From the NCBI RefSeq assembly GCF_000011365.1, contig NC_004463.1:1970001-2034000 (forward strand): a DNA stretch of 64,000 bases. The letters are read 5' to 3'. The translations under genes and the position numbers were made by a program. This DNA is from Bradyrhizobium diazoefficiens USDA 110 (lineage in GTDB: Bacteria; Pseudomonadota; Alphaproteobacteria; Rhizobiales; Xanthobacteraceae). Below, one piece after another: positions 19,091 to 26,846 of the stretch. Every line of letters begins with the position of its first letter. The stretch's first letter is position 1. The notes below the pieces were generated by a model. The model was not told the origin of the DNA and made no database searches. It worked only from the letters and a program-made list of their open reading frames with translations.

Positions 19091-19420
19091 ATGATTCGAT
19101 CGACGCAAGCGCAGAAAGCCGAGCGGCTGAGGGCGGCGCGACGCTTGCTCGCGAAGAAAATCGGCATGGCGGAGGCGGCCTTGGTGCTGTCGCGCGAAAG
19201 CGGCTTGTCGCTGCGGCAGGCCTATCGCTATCTCGAAGTGGCCAAAAGCAGGGAGCGGCTCCTTCCCGCGCCGCAGCCATCAGTGACGCTCTCCCTGAAG
19301 ATGCCGGCCGATCTTGCCCAAAAACTCCAGACGCATGCGACGGCTTCCAGGCTTTCGGCAAGCGAGGTGATGCGCCGAGCGGTGGCCGCTTATCTCGCGT
19401 CTGTCCGCGAAGATGGCTGA
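19091..19420 (+). CDS. Small DNA-binding protein of the recombinase element (ribbon-helix-helix type)
   Basis: This 109-residue protein has two parts. Residues 1-55 are basic and contain a helix-turn-helix-like stretch (EAALVLSRESGLSLRQAYRY). Residues 64-105 fit a ribbon-helix-helix (VTLSLKMPADLAQKLQTHA, then LSASEVMRRAVAAYL). It is the first gene of the element and precedes the recombinase. It could regulate the recombinase or shape its synaptic complex; both are inference. The next frame starts inside its last codons (19413), suggesting coupling. Confidence 0.7.
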   Translation: MIRSTQAQKAERLRAARRLLAKKIGMAEAALVLSRESGLSLRQAYRYLEVAKSRERLLPAPQPSVTLSLKMPADLAQKLQTHATASRLSASEVMRRAVAAYLASVREDG

Positions 19421-19712
19421 GCGGCGAAAAAAACGCGACGTTCGACTCGAATTTGCGTTCGATCGCCTCGTCGCCGTCAAACTTGAACAGGTTTACGAAA
19501 TTCTCGTTCCAGATCAGGTGCGCTTCGCGCGCGCTGGCGCCGATGTGACGGGAGGCGAAGATGAAGACCGCCGCGATTTACGCCAGAGTGTCGTCGGACA
19601 AACAGAAGGAGGAGAACACGATCGCCAGTCAGACGAGCGCGCTGATCGCTTTCGCGCGCGAGCAGAACTGCGACGTGCCGGCGGAATGGGTGATCGAAGA
19701 CGACGGCTATAG
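19413..19712 (+). CDS. Short hypothetical protein overlapping the recombinase start
   Basis: The frame begins MAERRKKRDVRLEFAFDRLVAV and continues with KLEQVYEILVPDQVRF. It overlaps the previous gene by 8 nt, so translation could be coupled. Its second half overlaps the recombinase coding region in another frame and looks like a shadow (many Arg/Asp). The first ~50 residues look like real protein; the true end is uncertain. Function unknown. Confidence 0.4.
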   Translation: MAERRKKRDVRLEFAFDRLVAVKLEQVYEILVPDQVRFARAGADVTGGEDEDRRDLRQSVVGQTEGGEHDRQSDERADRFRARAELRRAGGMGDRRRRL

Positions 19713-21423
19713 CGGCGCGAGCTTGTTGCGCCCCGGACTTGAACGACTGCGCGACCTCGCCGCAGAAGGGCGGATCCAAGCCGTGCTCGTCTACGCTCCC
19801 GATCGGCTGAGCCGGCGCTATGCGCATCAAATCCTTCTTATCGAAGAGTTCGCGCGCGCCGGCGTCGAAGTCTTGTTCATTCGCTCGAGACGGGCAGCGA
19901 CGCCGGAAGACGAGCTGCTGCTGCAGTTTCAGGGCATGATCGCCGAATATGAACGCGCGCAAATCCTGGAACGGTCGCGGCGAGGGAAGCGCCATCGCGC
20001 CCTTCAAGGCCAAGTGAGCGTGCTTTCCGGCGCTCCGTTTGGCTATCGCTACAAGCGCAAGACCGATCACTCTGCCGCCTATTATGAGATCGACGAGCGA
20101 CAGGCCGGTATCGTGCGCTGGGTCTACGAGCTTTACACCGCAAAAAGCCACAGCATCGGCGCCATCACGCGCCTGCTCAATGAGCGCCAGATTCCGACAG
20201 CCAAAGAAACAGGCCGCTGGGAGCGCTCGACGGTCTGGGCGATGCTGCGCAATCCCGCGTATAAAGGAACGGCCTGCTTTGGCAAGACGCGGATCGCGCC
20301 GCGCATGCGTGTGACGCGGCCGTTGCGATTGCGCGGCGGCGTCGCTCCTCGCAATAGCGCAAATCATGAGCTTCCTCGCACAGAGTGGATCGAAATCCCT
20401 GTGCCGACCATCATCAGCGAAGAGACCTTCGCATTGGCGAACGAGCTTTTGGAAGCCAACAAGAAGCATGCCCCGCGACGCACGATCACGCCGAGCGCCC
20501 TGCAAGGATTGTTGAGCTGCGCCAAATGCGGCTATGGGCTCTATCGCACCTCGACCAGGTCGAGCGCTCGAACCATCCATTACTACCGCTGCTTGGGCTC
20601 GGATGGCTGGCGCCGGCTCGGCGGGCCGGTCTGCGACAGTCGCCCGACGCGCCAGGATTTGCTGGACGAGGTGGTATGGAAAGAGATCGCGCGTTTACTT
20701 GAAGACCGACAGCTCATCGAAGACGAACTTGAGCGCCGGCTCAAGGCGGCGCGCAACTCCGATCCCACACAGCGCCGGGAGGAAACGCTTCGCCGCGATC
20801 TTGCGCGCTCCCGGAAAAGCATCGAGCGTCTCCTCACGGCCTATCAAGAGAGCCTTCTCTCACTTGAAGAGCTGCGCAGTCGCATGCCCGATTTGCGTAG
20901 CCGCGAACAGGCTTGCTTGTCGGCGCTGCAGGCGATCGAAGACCAATCGCAGGAGCAGGAGGTTTGTCTGCGTCTCGCTGAATCCGTGACTAGCTTCCTC
21001 GAGCGCCTCCGCTCGTCCGTCGGCGCGCTCGATATAATCGAACGCCAACGCGTGCTGCGCCTTCTCGTGAAGGAAGTCCTCGTTGGCGACGACAAGATCG
21101 TCATCCGCCACTCCATCCCCCTCCCACCCACCCCTCCCGGTGGAAAGGCGCCCGGCGCCGCCAATAGCTCCGTGACCGCTCCCCCACCGCAAAGTTATCT
21201 TTTGCGTTCAGGGAACCATCAGCCCGCTCCTTGCCAACATCTTCCTGCACTACATCCTCGATCTCTGGGCCCACCAATGGCGTCGTCGTCATGCCCGCGG
21301 TCGCGTCGTGACCGTGCGCTATGCGGACGACTTCGTCATGGGCTTCGAGAGCAAGGCAGATGCGCAGGAAATGCTCTTGGCCCTCAAGGTGCGGCTGGCC
21401 AGCTTTGGCCTGATGCTTCATGA
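19561..21423 (+). CDS. Large serine recombinase (resolvase/recombinase/zinc-ribbon)
   Basis: The N-terminal catalytic domain reads AAIYARVSSDKQKEENTIAS (nucleophile Ser in RVSSDKQ), YAPDRLSRRYAHQILLIEEF, and LQFQGMIAEYERAQILERSRRGK. A recombinase domain follows (residues ~155-300, GVLSGAPFGYRYK-type). A zinc ribbon contains LSCAKCGYGLYRT with later Cys at CLG and CDS, and a coiled-coil region follows. The element provides no stop codon of its own: the frame crosses the right inverted repeat and continues about 70 residues into the interrupted reverse transcriptase DNA, so the last part of the 620 residues is foreign. It probably mobilises the element by site-specific strand exchange. Confidence 0.88.
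   Translation: MKTAAIYARVSSDKQKEENTIASQTSALIAFAREQNCDVPAEWVIEDDGYSGASLLRPGLERLRDLAAEGRIQAVLVYAPDRLSRRYAHQILLIEEFARAGVEVLFIRSRRAATPEDELLLQFQGMIAEYERAQILERSRRGKRHRALQGQVSVLSGAPFGYRYKRKTDHSAAYYEIDERQAGIVRWVYELYTAKSHSIGAITRLLNERQIPTAKETGRWERSTVWAMLRNPAYKGTACFGKTRIAPRMRVTRPLRLRGGVAPRNSANHELPRTEWIEIPVPTIISEETFALANELLEANKKHAPRRTITPSALQGLLSCAKCGYGLYRTSTRSSARTIHYYRCLGSDGWRRLGGPVCDSRPTRQDLLDEVVWKEIARLLEDRQLIEDELERRLKAARNSDPTQRREETLRRDLARSRKSIERLLTAYQESLLSLEELRSRMPDLRSREQACLSALQAIEDQSQEQEVCLRLAESVTSFLERLRSSVGALDIIERQRVLRLLVKEVLVGDDKIVIRHSIPLPPTPPGGKAPGAANSSVTAPPPQSYLLRSGNHQPAPCQHLPALHPRSLGPPMASSSCPRSRRDRALCGRLRHGLREQGRCAGNALGPQGAAGQLWPDAS
21192..21213 (-). repeat. Right 22-bp terminal inverted repeat
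   Basis: It is the exact reverse complement of 18988-19009. The recombinase reading frame runs through it (SYLLRSG) and out of the element. Confidence 0.95.
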
Positions 21424-21889
21424 GGGCAAGACGCGGCTGATCGAGTTTGGCCGGTTCGCGGCCGTCTCGCGTCAGCGGCGCGGCGAGCGGCGACCAGAGA
21501 CCTTCGCCTTCCTCGGCTTCACCCACTACTGCGGGCGGACCCGAGATGGCCGGTTCATCGTGAAGCACAAGACGGAAGGGAAACGCCTGACGCGCAAGCT
21601 GACGGCGTTGCGCCAGGACGCCTGGCGGCTCATGCACGCGCCACTGGCCACGCAGCACGAGCGGTTCGCCGCCGCACTGCGCGGGCACTACGGCTACTAT
21701 GGCAGGCCGCACAATTATCCAGCGCTCAACGGCTTCTACCGCGAAGTGCGTCGGATCTGGCTACGTTGTCTGAGACGACGCAGCCAGAAAAGTCGGCGCA
21801 TGGGCTGGTCGGAGTTCGACACCCTGACGGCACGCTTCCCTCTGCCCGTTCCACGCATCACTCGCACTTGGGCGCAGGCGCGGATATGA
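21216..21889 (+). pseudogene. ltrA: Group II intron reverse transcriptase/maturase, 3' part
   Basis: The frame resumes with ISPLLANIFLHYILDLWAHQW and contains the catalytic YADD (RVVTVRYADDFVMGF). It continues with the segments MLHEGKTRLIEFGRF and RRPETFAFLGFTHYCGR, and ends with a maturase-type tail (RMGWSEFDTLTARFPLPVPR). It is separated from its 5' half by the recombinase element. Confidence 0.85.
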
Positions 21890-21907
21890 CGCGGGTTACC
21901 CTCGGGA

Positions 21908-21943
21908 AGAGCCGGGTGCGGGAAATCCGCCCGCCCGGATCTG
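21908..21943 (+). ncRNA. Group II intron domain V
   Basis: A GAGCCGGGTGCGGG arm, an AAA turn region and a complementary CCGCCCGCCCGGATCT arm give the short hairpin with a bulge typical of domain V, the catalytic core of group II ribozymes. Its place right after the RT gene fits. Confidence 0.6.
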
Positions 21944-22181
21944 TGAGGGCGAAAGCCAAATGGCTGAGCTACTCGACCGCGCCTCTCTTGCTCTGCAGAG
22001 TGCGGTGCTGCCGAATGCTTACTTGATCGATAGCTGCTTGAGATCATGGTGGCACTGGAAAGGTCGGATTTGCTCACCGCCCGGCATCGTTGAAGCGTGC
22101 TTCTAAGATCTCCGGAAGGAGGATCAGACGTGGTTTTAGGTCCGCCTGAGCAGCTGTCCGAGGTGCCGACGAGCCCCTCAT

Positions 22182-24497
22182 TCAGCCAAATTGTGGCTGA
22201 TGGAAGAGAAGAACGCGGCTTCCCGGTAGGCTCTCTGCCGTGTAGAGCTGACCGTGGATAAAAAAAGCGGTCATTGGGACGTCCCGGCTCGGCAGAAGGC
22301 CTAGATTCTGCAATATGTCGATCACGGCGGGCGAAGCCTCTTGGGAGGCGTGCGTCCAGCCGTCGCCCAAGAACTCTCCCAGTTCAGGCACTTGCGGGAC
22401 TGGCTGATGGCCTGATGCAGGTGCGGCAGACGGCAGAGGAAGGTTCGGCGCCAGCGCCGAGGGAGCGTCCCTACTCCATTCGAACGGAGCCGCCGAATCA
22501 AGCCCTGGCGCAAGACCGCCGTAGATATCTGAGGAAGTCCTCAGTGCCGCAGGCCTAGCTTCGCCCGGCAAAGCGGGCCGAGGGTGATGAATGAGCTGAA
22601 CGTCCTTGGGCCCTTCCGGTCCCAAGATGGCCGTGTAGCGTTCGCCGCCGATCTCAAAGTTCATGATTGGATGTTCCACAACAGGCAAGAAGTCCCACTC
22701 GCCTAACTTGGACAGCATCTCGTCGGGGGCCGGCTGGGTGCGATGGGAAAAATTCTTGGGAACGGCGAAAGAAACATCAAACGTATCGCCGACAGCGGGC
22801 GACAGCAGATGGACGAGCTGAACATCGTTGAGCCCTCCCGGTCCCAAGACGGCCATATAGCGCTCACCTCGAATGTCGTAGGCCTTTACCCGCTGTGCTG
22901 CATCCGGCAAGAGGCCCCAGCGGCGAAGCCTGTGCATCATATTCGGCGCGGCCTGAGTCCCGTGGGAGAAATGTTCGGGAACGCTCAAAGACGCATCAAA
23001 GGCTTCGCCGGCTGCTGCGATCGTCTGCTCAAGGGTGGTCTGCGCCGCAGCGCCTTCGTTCATCATCTGTCCAGAGTGGTCTTCAGAGGCGAAATCGGGC
23101 TGCCGCAAGCTCGGATGCCAAGCAGGGGCATCGAAAGGCGCTTCTTGAGCAACACTCTGCGCTGGCGAGGGAACGGTTGGACTCATCGTTGGCCAAGGCA
23201 TCAGCGCATCGAAGGTCGGCGTTGGCAAAAGGTTCTCGCGGTCCGCTGCATCGAAAAGCGCGTCCTGAGGGACACTTTGCACCGGCGAGTGGATGATTGA
23301 ACTCATCATTGGACCAGGCACCAGTGCATCGAAGGTCAGCGCGCGAAAGAGGTTCTCGCGACCCTCGGCATGGAAAAGCGCGTCCCGAGGGACACGTTGC
23401 ACCGGCGAGGGAATGGTTGGACTCATCGTTGGCCAAGGTACCGGCGCATTGGAGGTCGCCGCCGACAAAAGGTTCGCACGATCCGCGGCATCGAAAAGCG
23501 CCTCCTGATCGACACTTTGCACCGGCGAGTGAACCATTGAACTGACCGTTGGCCCAAGCATGGTCGCCGGCAAGAAGCTCTCGGCTTCTGCAGCATCGAA
23601 AAGCACGTCCTGGGCGACACTTTCCGTAGGCGAATGGACGGCCAACCCCACTCCATGCCAGACCTGCGGAGCATTGAACCCCGGCGGCCGTGAGCTGCGC
23701 TCATCTGCATCGTCCCCAATCGGCTGCTCATCGGCCGGCATAGCTGAGGGGGTGGACGGCTGGATGACCTGGCGCGAACTGCCTCCTTCTCCGCCTAAAT
23801 TGGTCTGCAGGGTAATGGCGCGATAGTCCCGAAGGCCATTCAAGGCGGAGATGAGCATCTTGTCCTTCGGGAACAACCTATCCGCGTGTCCGAGCAGTTT
23901 ATCATCACTGAGGTCGGCAATGGACAAGGGTCGGAGCGCTACCGCCAACTTCCGCAGTCCGCTCGCATAGCTCTCGGCCGTTTTCCTGCCGATCTGTCGA
24001 CCAAAACCTGCCTCGGCGGCATCCCTGATAAGACCCTCATCTTCCCTGGAAGGACGATAATGTGTTGAGAGGGGGCGAGCGTTGGCGTCGGGCTCGCGGT
24101 ACCGACTGATCATTAACAATGCTGGCGCGATGACCCTGTCGTTTGGCAGCAGCTTCCTAGCGTTAGCGAGTAAGGCATCGTCATCGAGCCCAGCAATTGA
24201 TTTGCCGGACTTCTTCAGCCCCTCGGCGAATTTGCGAAGCCGACGATCATAAATTTTGACGGTGGTCTCACTCGGCGGCGGCCCTCCATTGAGAGCAGCG
24301 GCCGATGCCGCCTGGATGAGGTGATCGTCTTCCTCAGTGACATCATGAAGCGCCGCGTGCGGATATACAGGGCCCGCCTCTCGCACGCCTGCCAGGTGCT
24401 GCTCAAACGCCACATGCTTTTGATCCGGCTGTTCCACGGCGGCATCCGACGCAGCGGACGCCTTATCGGCTGGGTTGATCGTGTTGAATCGGTCCAT
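22182..24497 (-). CDS. Putative type III effector with internal 40-aa repeats and C-terminal repeated module (771 aa)
   Basis: Starts MDRFNTINPADKASAASDAA; there is no signal peptide and the N-terminus is Ser/Ala-rich. Three layers are visible. Residues ~55-120 and ~140-215 are two related helical units (YDRRLRKFAEGLKKSGKSIA and YASGLRKLAVALRPLSIADL), reminiscent of SAM-like core-binding helices. Residues ~280-480 hold about five ~40-residue repeats around HSPVQSVPQDALFDAADREN. The C-terminus has two clear copies and one weak copy of a ~65-residue module (SVPEHFSHGTQAAPNMMHRL through GERYTAILGP), also found in the proteins at 52324 and 59846. A tts box lies 44 bp upstream of the ATG. Export by the Rhc system is inferred; biochemical function unknown. 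Confidence 0.8.
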   Translation of the reverse strand: MDRFNTINPADKASAASDAAVEQPDQKHVAFEQHLAGVREAGPVYPHAALHDVTEEDDHLIQAASAAALNGGPPPSETTVKIYDRRLRKFAEGLKKSGKSIAGLDDDALLANARKLLPNDRVIAPALLMISRYREPDANARPLSTHYRPSREDEGLIRDAAEAGFGRQIGRKTAESYASGLRKLAVALRPLSIADLSDDKLLGHADRLFPKDKMLISALNGLRDYRAITLQTNLGGEGGSSRQVIQPSTPSAMPADEQPIGDDADERSSRPPGFNAPQVWHGVGLAVHSPTESVAQDVLFDAAEAESFLPATMLGPTVSSMVHSPVQSVDQEALFDAADRANLLSAATSNAPVPWPTMSPTIPSPVQRVPRDALFHAEGRENLFRALTFDALVPGPMMSSIIHSPVQSVPQDALFDAADRENLLPTPTFDALMPWPTMSPTVPSPAQSVAQEAPFDAPAWHPSLRQPDFASEDHSGQMMNEGAAAQTTLEQTIAAAGEAFDASLSVPEHFSHGTQAAPNMMHRLRRWGLLPDAAQRVKAYDIRGERYMAVLGPGGLNDVQLVHLLSPAVGDTFDVSFAVPKNFSHRTQPAPDEMLSKLGEWDFLPVVEHPIMNFEIGGERYTAILGPEGPKDVQLIHHPRPALPGEARPAALRTSSDIYGGLAPGLDSAAPFEWSRDAPSALAPNLPLPSAAPASGHQPVPQVPELGEFLGDGWTHASQEASPAVIDILQNLGLLPSRDVPMTAFFIHGQLYTAESLPGSRVLLFHQPQFG
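23105..23640 (-). repeat. Tandem ~120-bp coding repeats
   Basis: Near-identical segments (for example GCATCGAAAAGCGCGTCCTG) start around 23129, 23249, 23368 and 23488, with a last copy near 23595. The 120-bp spacing equals 40 codons, so the array can gain or lose units without breaking the frame of the 771-aa protein. Confidence 0.8.
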
Positions 24498-24540
24498 GTT
24501 CAGTCCGCAGGGCTCGCTCTCTCGCTATTTCGCTACTCAC

Positions 24541-24561
24541 GTTTGCTTTCCAAAACCTGAC
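24541..24561 (-). promoter_or_regulatory. tts box for the 771-aa effector candidate
   Basis: The minus strand reads GTCAGGTTTTGGAAAGCAAA, matching most of the TtsI target GTCAGSTTSTCGAMAGC. It ends 44 nt before the ATG, nearly the same spacing as for the genes at 30530 and 39194. Confidence 0.7.
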
Positions 24562-24692
24562 ATCGCCAAGCGGAAAGGTAGAATGAAAGGATAAATGATG
24601 GCTCGCAATTGCCTTCTCTGCGCCTTGCAGCATCGCTCGTGCGCCTGAGCGCCAGGTGCTGCACAGTAGGTTCCGACAAGCGCTTAAAGCGC

Positions 24693-25355
24693 CTATCGGA
24701 GCGGCTGCACATTCTGTGTTGTTGGTCCCGCTGCGTCCGGCGCTGTCGTGCTTGCTCCATCTTCTCCGTTGCCCTTGTTGCGCGCTGCGAGAGTAGAGTG
24801 ACTAGCAAGAGGAGCGGCGGCGCGATCGCCATTTACCGTGCTGACAGACCGATTATCAACCAGGTCGAGCGGATCGTTCACCATCACTCCCAGGTTGTTT
24901 TTGGTCGAGCAACCAAGAGTCGGTTCGAACGAATTGTCGTCCACTGCTGGTCCTGCGATCAAAAGCGACGGACAGTTCGGAAGATGCGCTTCAAACGTAA
25001 TCGCCTCGATCCTGACGGCGGAACGGCCCGATAAATTGAGGGGAGAAGCGGACAGCCGGATGTTAGAGGGAACAACCCCCATGGCGCGTGCTTCGTGCGC
25101 CACCTGCGCAATGAGCTTATGGGAGCCGCTGACATCCACATGGAGCGCATCCCGCCGGCCACCACTTGCGTCGGCGATAAAATTACGCAGCTGAAGCTTT
25201 TCGAGGGCATGGAGGCTCTGCAGAAGCAAGACACGCTTTTTCTGTTCGACCTGGACTCCTTGTTCGGCAGGATTGGGATGGATCGACGCAGTATTTGCGC
25301 AGCCCCCCAATATTGCGGCAAGGACAATCGAATGGGACAAATATCGCATGTTCAT
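24693..25355 (-). CDS. CpaD-like lipoprotein (Y4xK position)
   Basis: This 220-residue protein begins MNMRYLSHSIVLAAILGGCA, a lipoprotein signal with the lipobox Cys at residue 19. The middle part ends in a CpaD-family pattern: LPNCPSLL, then LGCSTKNNLGVMVNDPLDLV, similar to the C..T..NLA.MV.DP.DL signature of Tad pilus CpaD proteins. The Ala/Thr-rich tail is variable. It starts 10 nt after the stop of the secretin gene with a GAGG ribosome-binding site, so the two are cotranscribed. In rhizobia a lipoprotein gene next to ttsI and the second secretin gene is part of the T3SS region; a role in secretin assembly is inferred. Confidence 0.7.
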   Translation of the reverse strand: MNMRYLSHSIVLAAILGGCANTASIHPNPAEQGVQVEQKKRVLLLQSLHALEKLQLRNFIADASGGRRDALHVDVSGSHKLIAQVAHEARAMGVVPSNIRLSASPLNLSGRSAVRIEAITFEAHLPNCPSLLIAGPAVDDNSFEPTLGCSTKNNLGVMVNDPLDLVDNRSVSTVNGDRAAAPLASHSTLAARNKGNGEDGASTTAPDAAGPTTQNVQPLR

Positions 25356-25365
25356 ATGTCGATCC

Positions 25366-26820
25366 TCATTCGATGATAAAGCCGGCGTTGCCCGTCAGTC
25401 CCGGTGCGCTCGCGCGCGGCGCATCGCGGCCTTGAGGCGGCCGTGCCACCGTGTTCGTCAAGATGCGGCCTGCATCTGATGGCGGTGCGATGCGGTTGGT
25501 CGGAATACTTATCTGGCTTGGATTTGATCCCGGCCGTACGATGTAAGGTGTAACAACGATAACTAGCTCGGTTTCGCGTTTTTGAAACGATGAAGAGCGA
25601 AAAAGCGCACCAAGGATCGGTACGTCGCCGAGCCAGGGAAACTCGCCGATATCAGTGTTGAAGTTGCGCCTGATGAGGCCGCCGATTGCAAAGCTCTGGC
25701 CGCTGGCGAGCTCGACCACGGTGCTCGCCCGCCGCGTCGAGAGGGCAGGAACCGCCATACCATTGATCTTGACTTCGCCTTCGGTCGATAGTTCGCTGAC
25801 TTCGGGCTTCACACGGACAATGATCTGGTTGTTGCTGAGCACTGTCGGGACGAATTCCAAGCTCACGCCGAACTGCCGGAATTGGACCGAAACCTGCCTG
25901 TTGTCCTGCATGACTGGGATCGGAAACTCGCCGCCGGCGAGGAAGCTTGCGGCTTCGCCGGACATTGCCGTCAGGTTCGGCTCAGCCAGGATTGAGGCGA
26001 GGTGCTCACTGGCGAGAGCGTCGAGAACAGCGCTGAGGTTGATATTGCCGGTGCTAAACCCGATCCCAATCGTGCCGCCGCCGCCAGCCCTGCCGGACCC
26101 TCCCGGTTTGCCGGTGGCAAGGAAAGCGCCGTTTGGGCCCGAGGCGGTGAAGTTGATGTTGAGATCCTTGACGGCGGTGCGGGAGACTTCTGCTACGCGC
26201 ACGCTGAGATTTACCTGCAGTGAGCCGGCGACCTGGATCTTGTTGACGACCGGGGCGCCCGCGCCAACAAATTGCTCAGTGACCTTCCTCGCAGCCTCAA
26301 CGACATCGGCATTGGGCGCTATACCGCTAAGGATCGCCCCGCGCGGGGTATAGCTGACCTGAATTGGATAGTCGCCGACCTCGGCCTTGAGCGCGGCCCG
26401 TAGATCCTCGAGTGGTTGGGTTACGACAATACGCAGCTCGGCAAGAGCCTCGCCGTTTTCGTTGAGGGCGAACAGGCTCGTCCGCCCGGACTTTTTGCCG
26501 AACACGAAAATTGTACTGCTCGACGGAGCTTGATAATCGGCAATTGCAGGGTCGGCGACAAAAATGGTCGCCGCCGGTGCGCTCAAATGCACCGTCTTTC
26601 CCTGTGACGAGGTAATATTGAGCGTGCCCGTGGTGCTGCCGGGTGCCGCACGTGGCATCTCTCCTTTGCCGTCCCGCTTGGTCTCGGCTGAGGCCGCAAG
26701 CGGAAACAGCAAAGCAAATCCGCATAGGAGGTAGCAGAGACGATTGAGAGCGGCAGAGCGTTGTGGGTTGGTGATCGCAGGCGGCTGGGTAGCGCCGGCG
26801 GCATTATTAAGGACCTTCAA
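25366..26820 (-). CDS. rhcC2: Secretin RhcC2-like (CpaC/RcpA type outer-membrane secretin)
   Basis: This protein of up to 484 residues starts at a TTG (26820); no better ATG precedes the signal peptide (LCYLLCGFALLFPLAASAET). Domains in order: a Tad-type N-terminal domain (~65-135, TGTLNITSSQGKTVHLSAPA), a BON domain (~137-190, GDYPIQVSYTPRGAILSGIA), and a secretin domain (~215-430, VRVAEVSRTAVKDLNINF, AGGEFPIPV, GVSLEFVPTVLSNNQIIVRV, FPWLGDVPILGALFRS). By sequence it is closest to Tad pilus secretins. Its position next to ttsI, with the CpaD-like gene, is that of rhizobial rhcC2 (y4xJ), which forms the T3SS outer ring. The symbol rests on this context. Confidence 0.75.
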   Translation of the reverse strand: MKVLNNAAGATQPPAITNPQRSAALNRLCYLLCGFALLFPLAASAETKRDGKGEMPRAAPGSTTGTLNITSSQGKTVHLSAPAATIFVADPAIADYQAPSSSTIFVFGKKSGRTSLFALNENGEALAELRIVVTQPLEDLRAALKAEVGDYPIQVSYTPRGAILSGIAPNADVVEAARKVTEQFVGAGAPVVNKIQVAGSLQVNLSVRVAEVSRTAVKDLNINFTASGPNGAFLATGKPGGSGRAGGGGTIGIGFSTGNINLSAVLDALASEHLASILAEPNLTAMSGEAASFLAGGEFPIPVMQDNRQVSVQFRQFGVSLEFVPTVLSNNQIIVRVKPEVSELSTEGEVKINGMAVPALSTRRASTVVELASGQSFAIGGLIRRNFNTDIGEFPWLGDVPILGALFRSSSFQKRETELVIVVTPYIVRPGSNPSQISIPTNRIAPPSDAGRILTNTVARPPQGRDAPRASAPGLTGNAGFIIE

Positions 26821-26846
26821 GCGATTGTTGCCTTTAAGTGACGCTG

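Larger units (their letters stand above)
18983..21215 (+). mobile_element. Serine-recombinase element with perfect 22-bp inverted repeats
   Basis: This 2233-bp insertion is bounded by a perfect 22-bp inverted repeat (18988-19009 and 21192-21213; the left copy begins CCCTGAACGCAAAAGATA). Outside the repeats, ATGG at the left mirrors CCAT at the right. It carries a small DNA-binding-protein gene, a short overlapping frame and a large serine recombinase gene, all on the plus strand. Precise removal rebuilds the reverse transcriptase frame. A partial copy of the repeat core (GACGCAAAAGGTAA) lies inside, near 19065. Serine-recombinase elements usually lack long terminal inverted repeats, so this architecture is unusual. 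Confidence 0.8.
18100..21985 (+). mobile_element. Group II intron carrying a split reverse transcriptase gene
   Basis: The RT gene lies in two parts (18244-18982 and 21216-21889). Downstream is a sequence that can fold as intron domain V (21908-21943: GAGCCGGGTGCGGG, AAA turn, complementary CCGCCCGCCCGG). A short domain VI-like stretch follows, ending near CTACTCGACC. The exact 5' end (GUGYG type) was not found, so the left limit is approximate. The intron is disrupted by a 2233-bp insertion inside the RT frame. Confidence 0.7.

Noticed and set aside
19477..20580. 367-codon minus-strand frame
   Set aside because: Antisense to the serine recombinase gene; composition is that of a mirror frame.
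22050..22075. TGGCACTGGAAAGG as a sigma54 promoter
   Set aside because: The -12 TTGC is not at the required spacing.
26002..26353. Plus-strand frames opposite the secretin gene
   Set aside because: Mirror frames of a well-supported secretin; no start signals.
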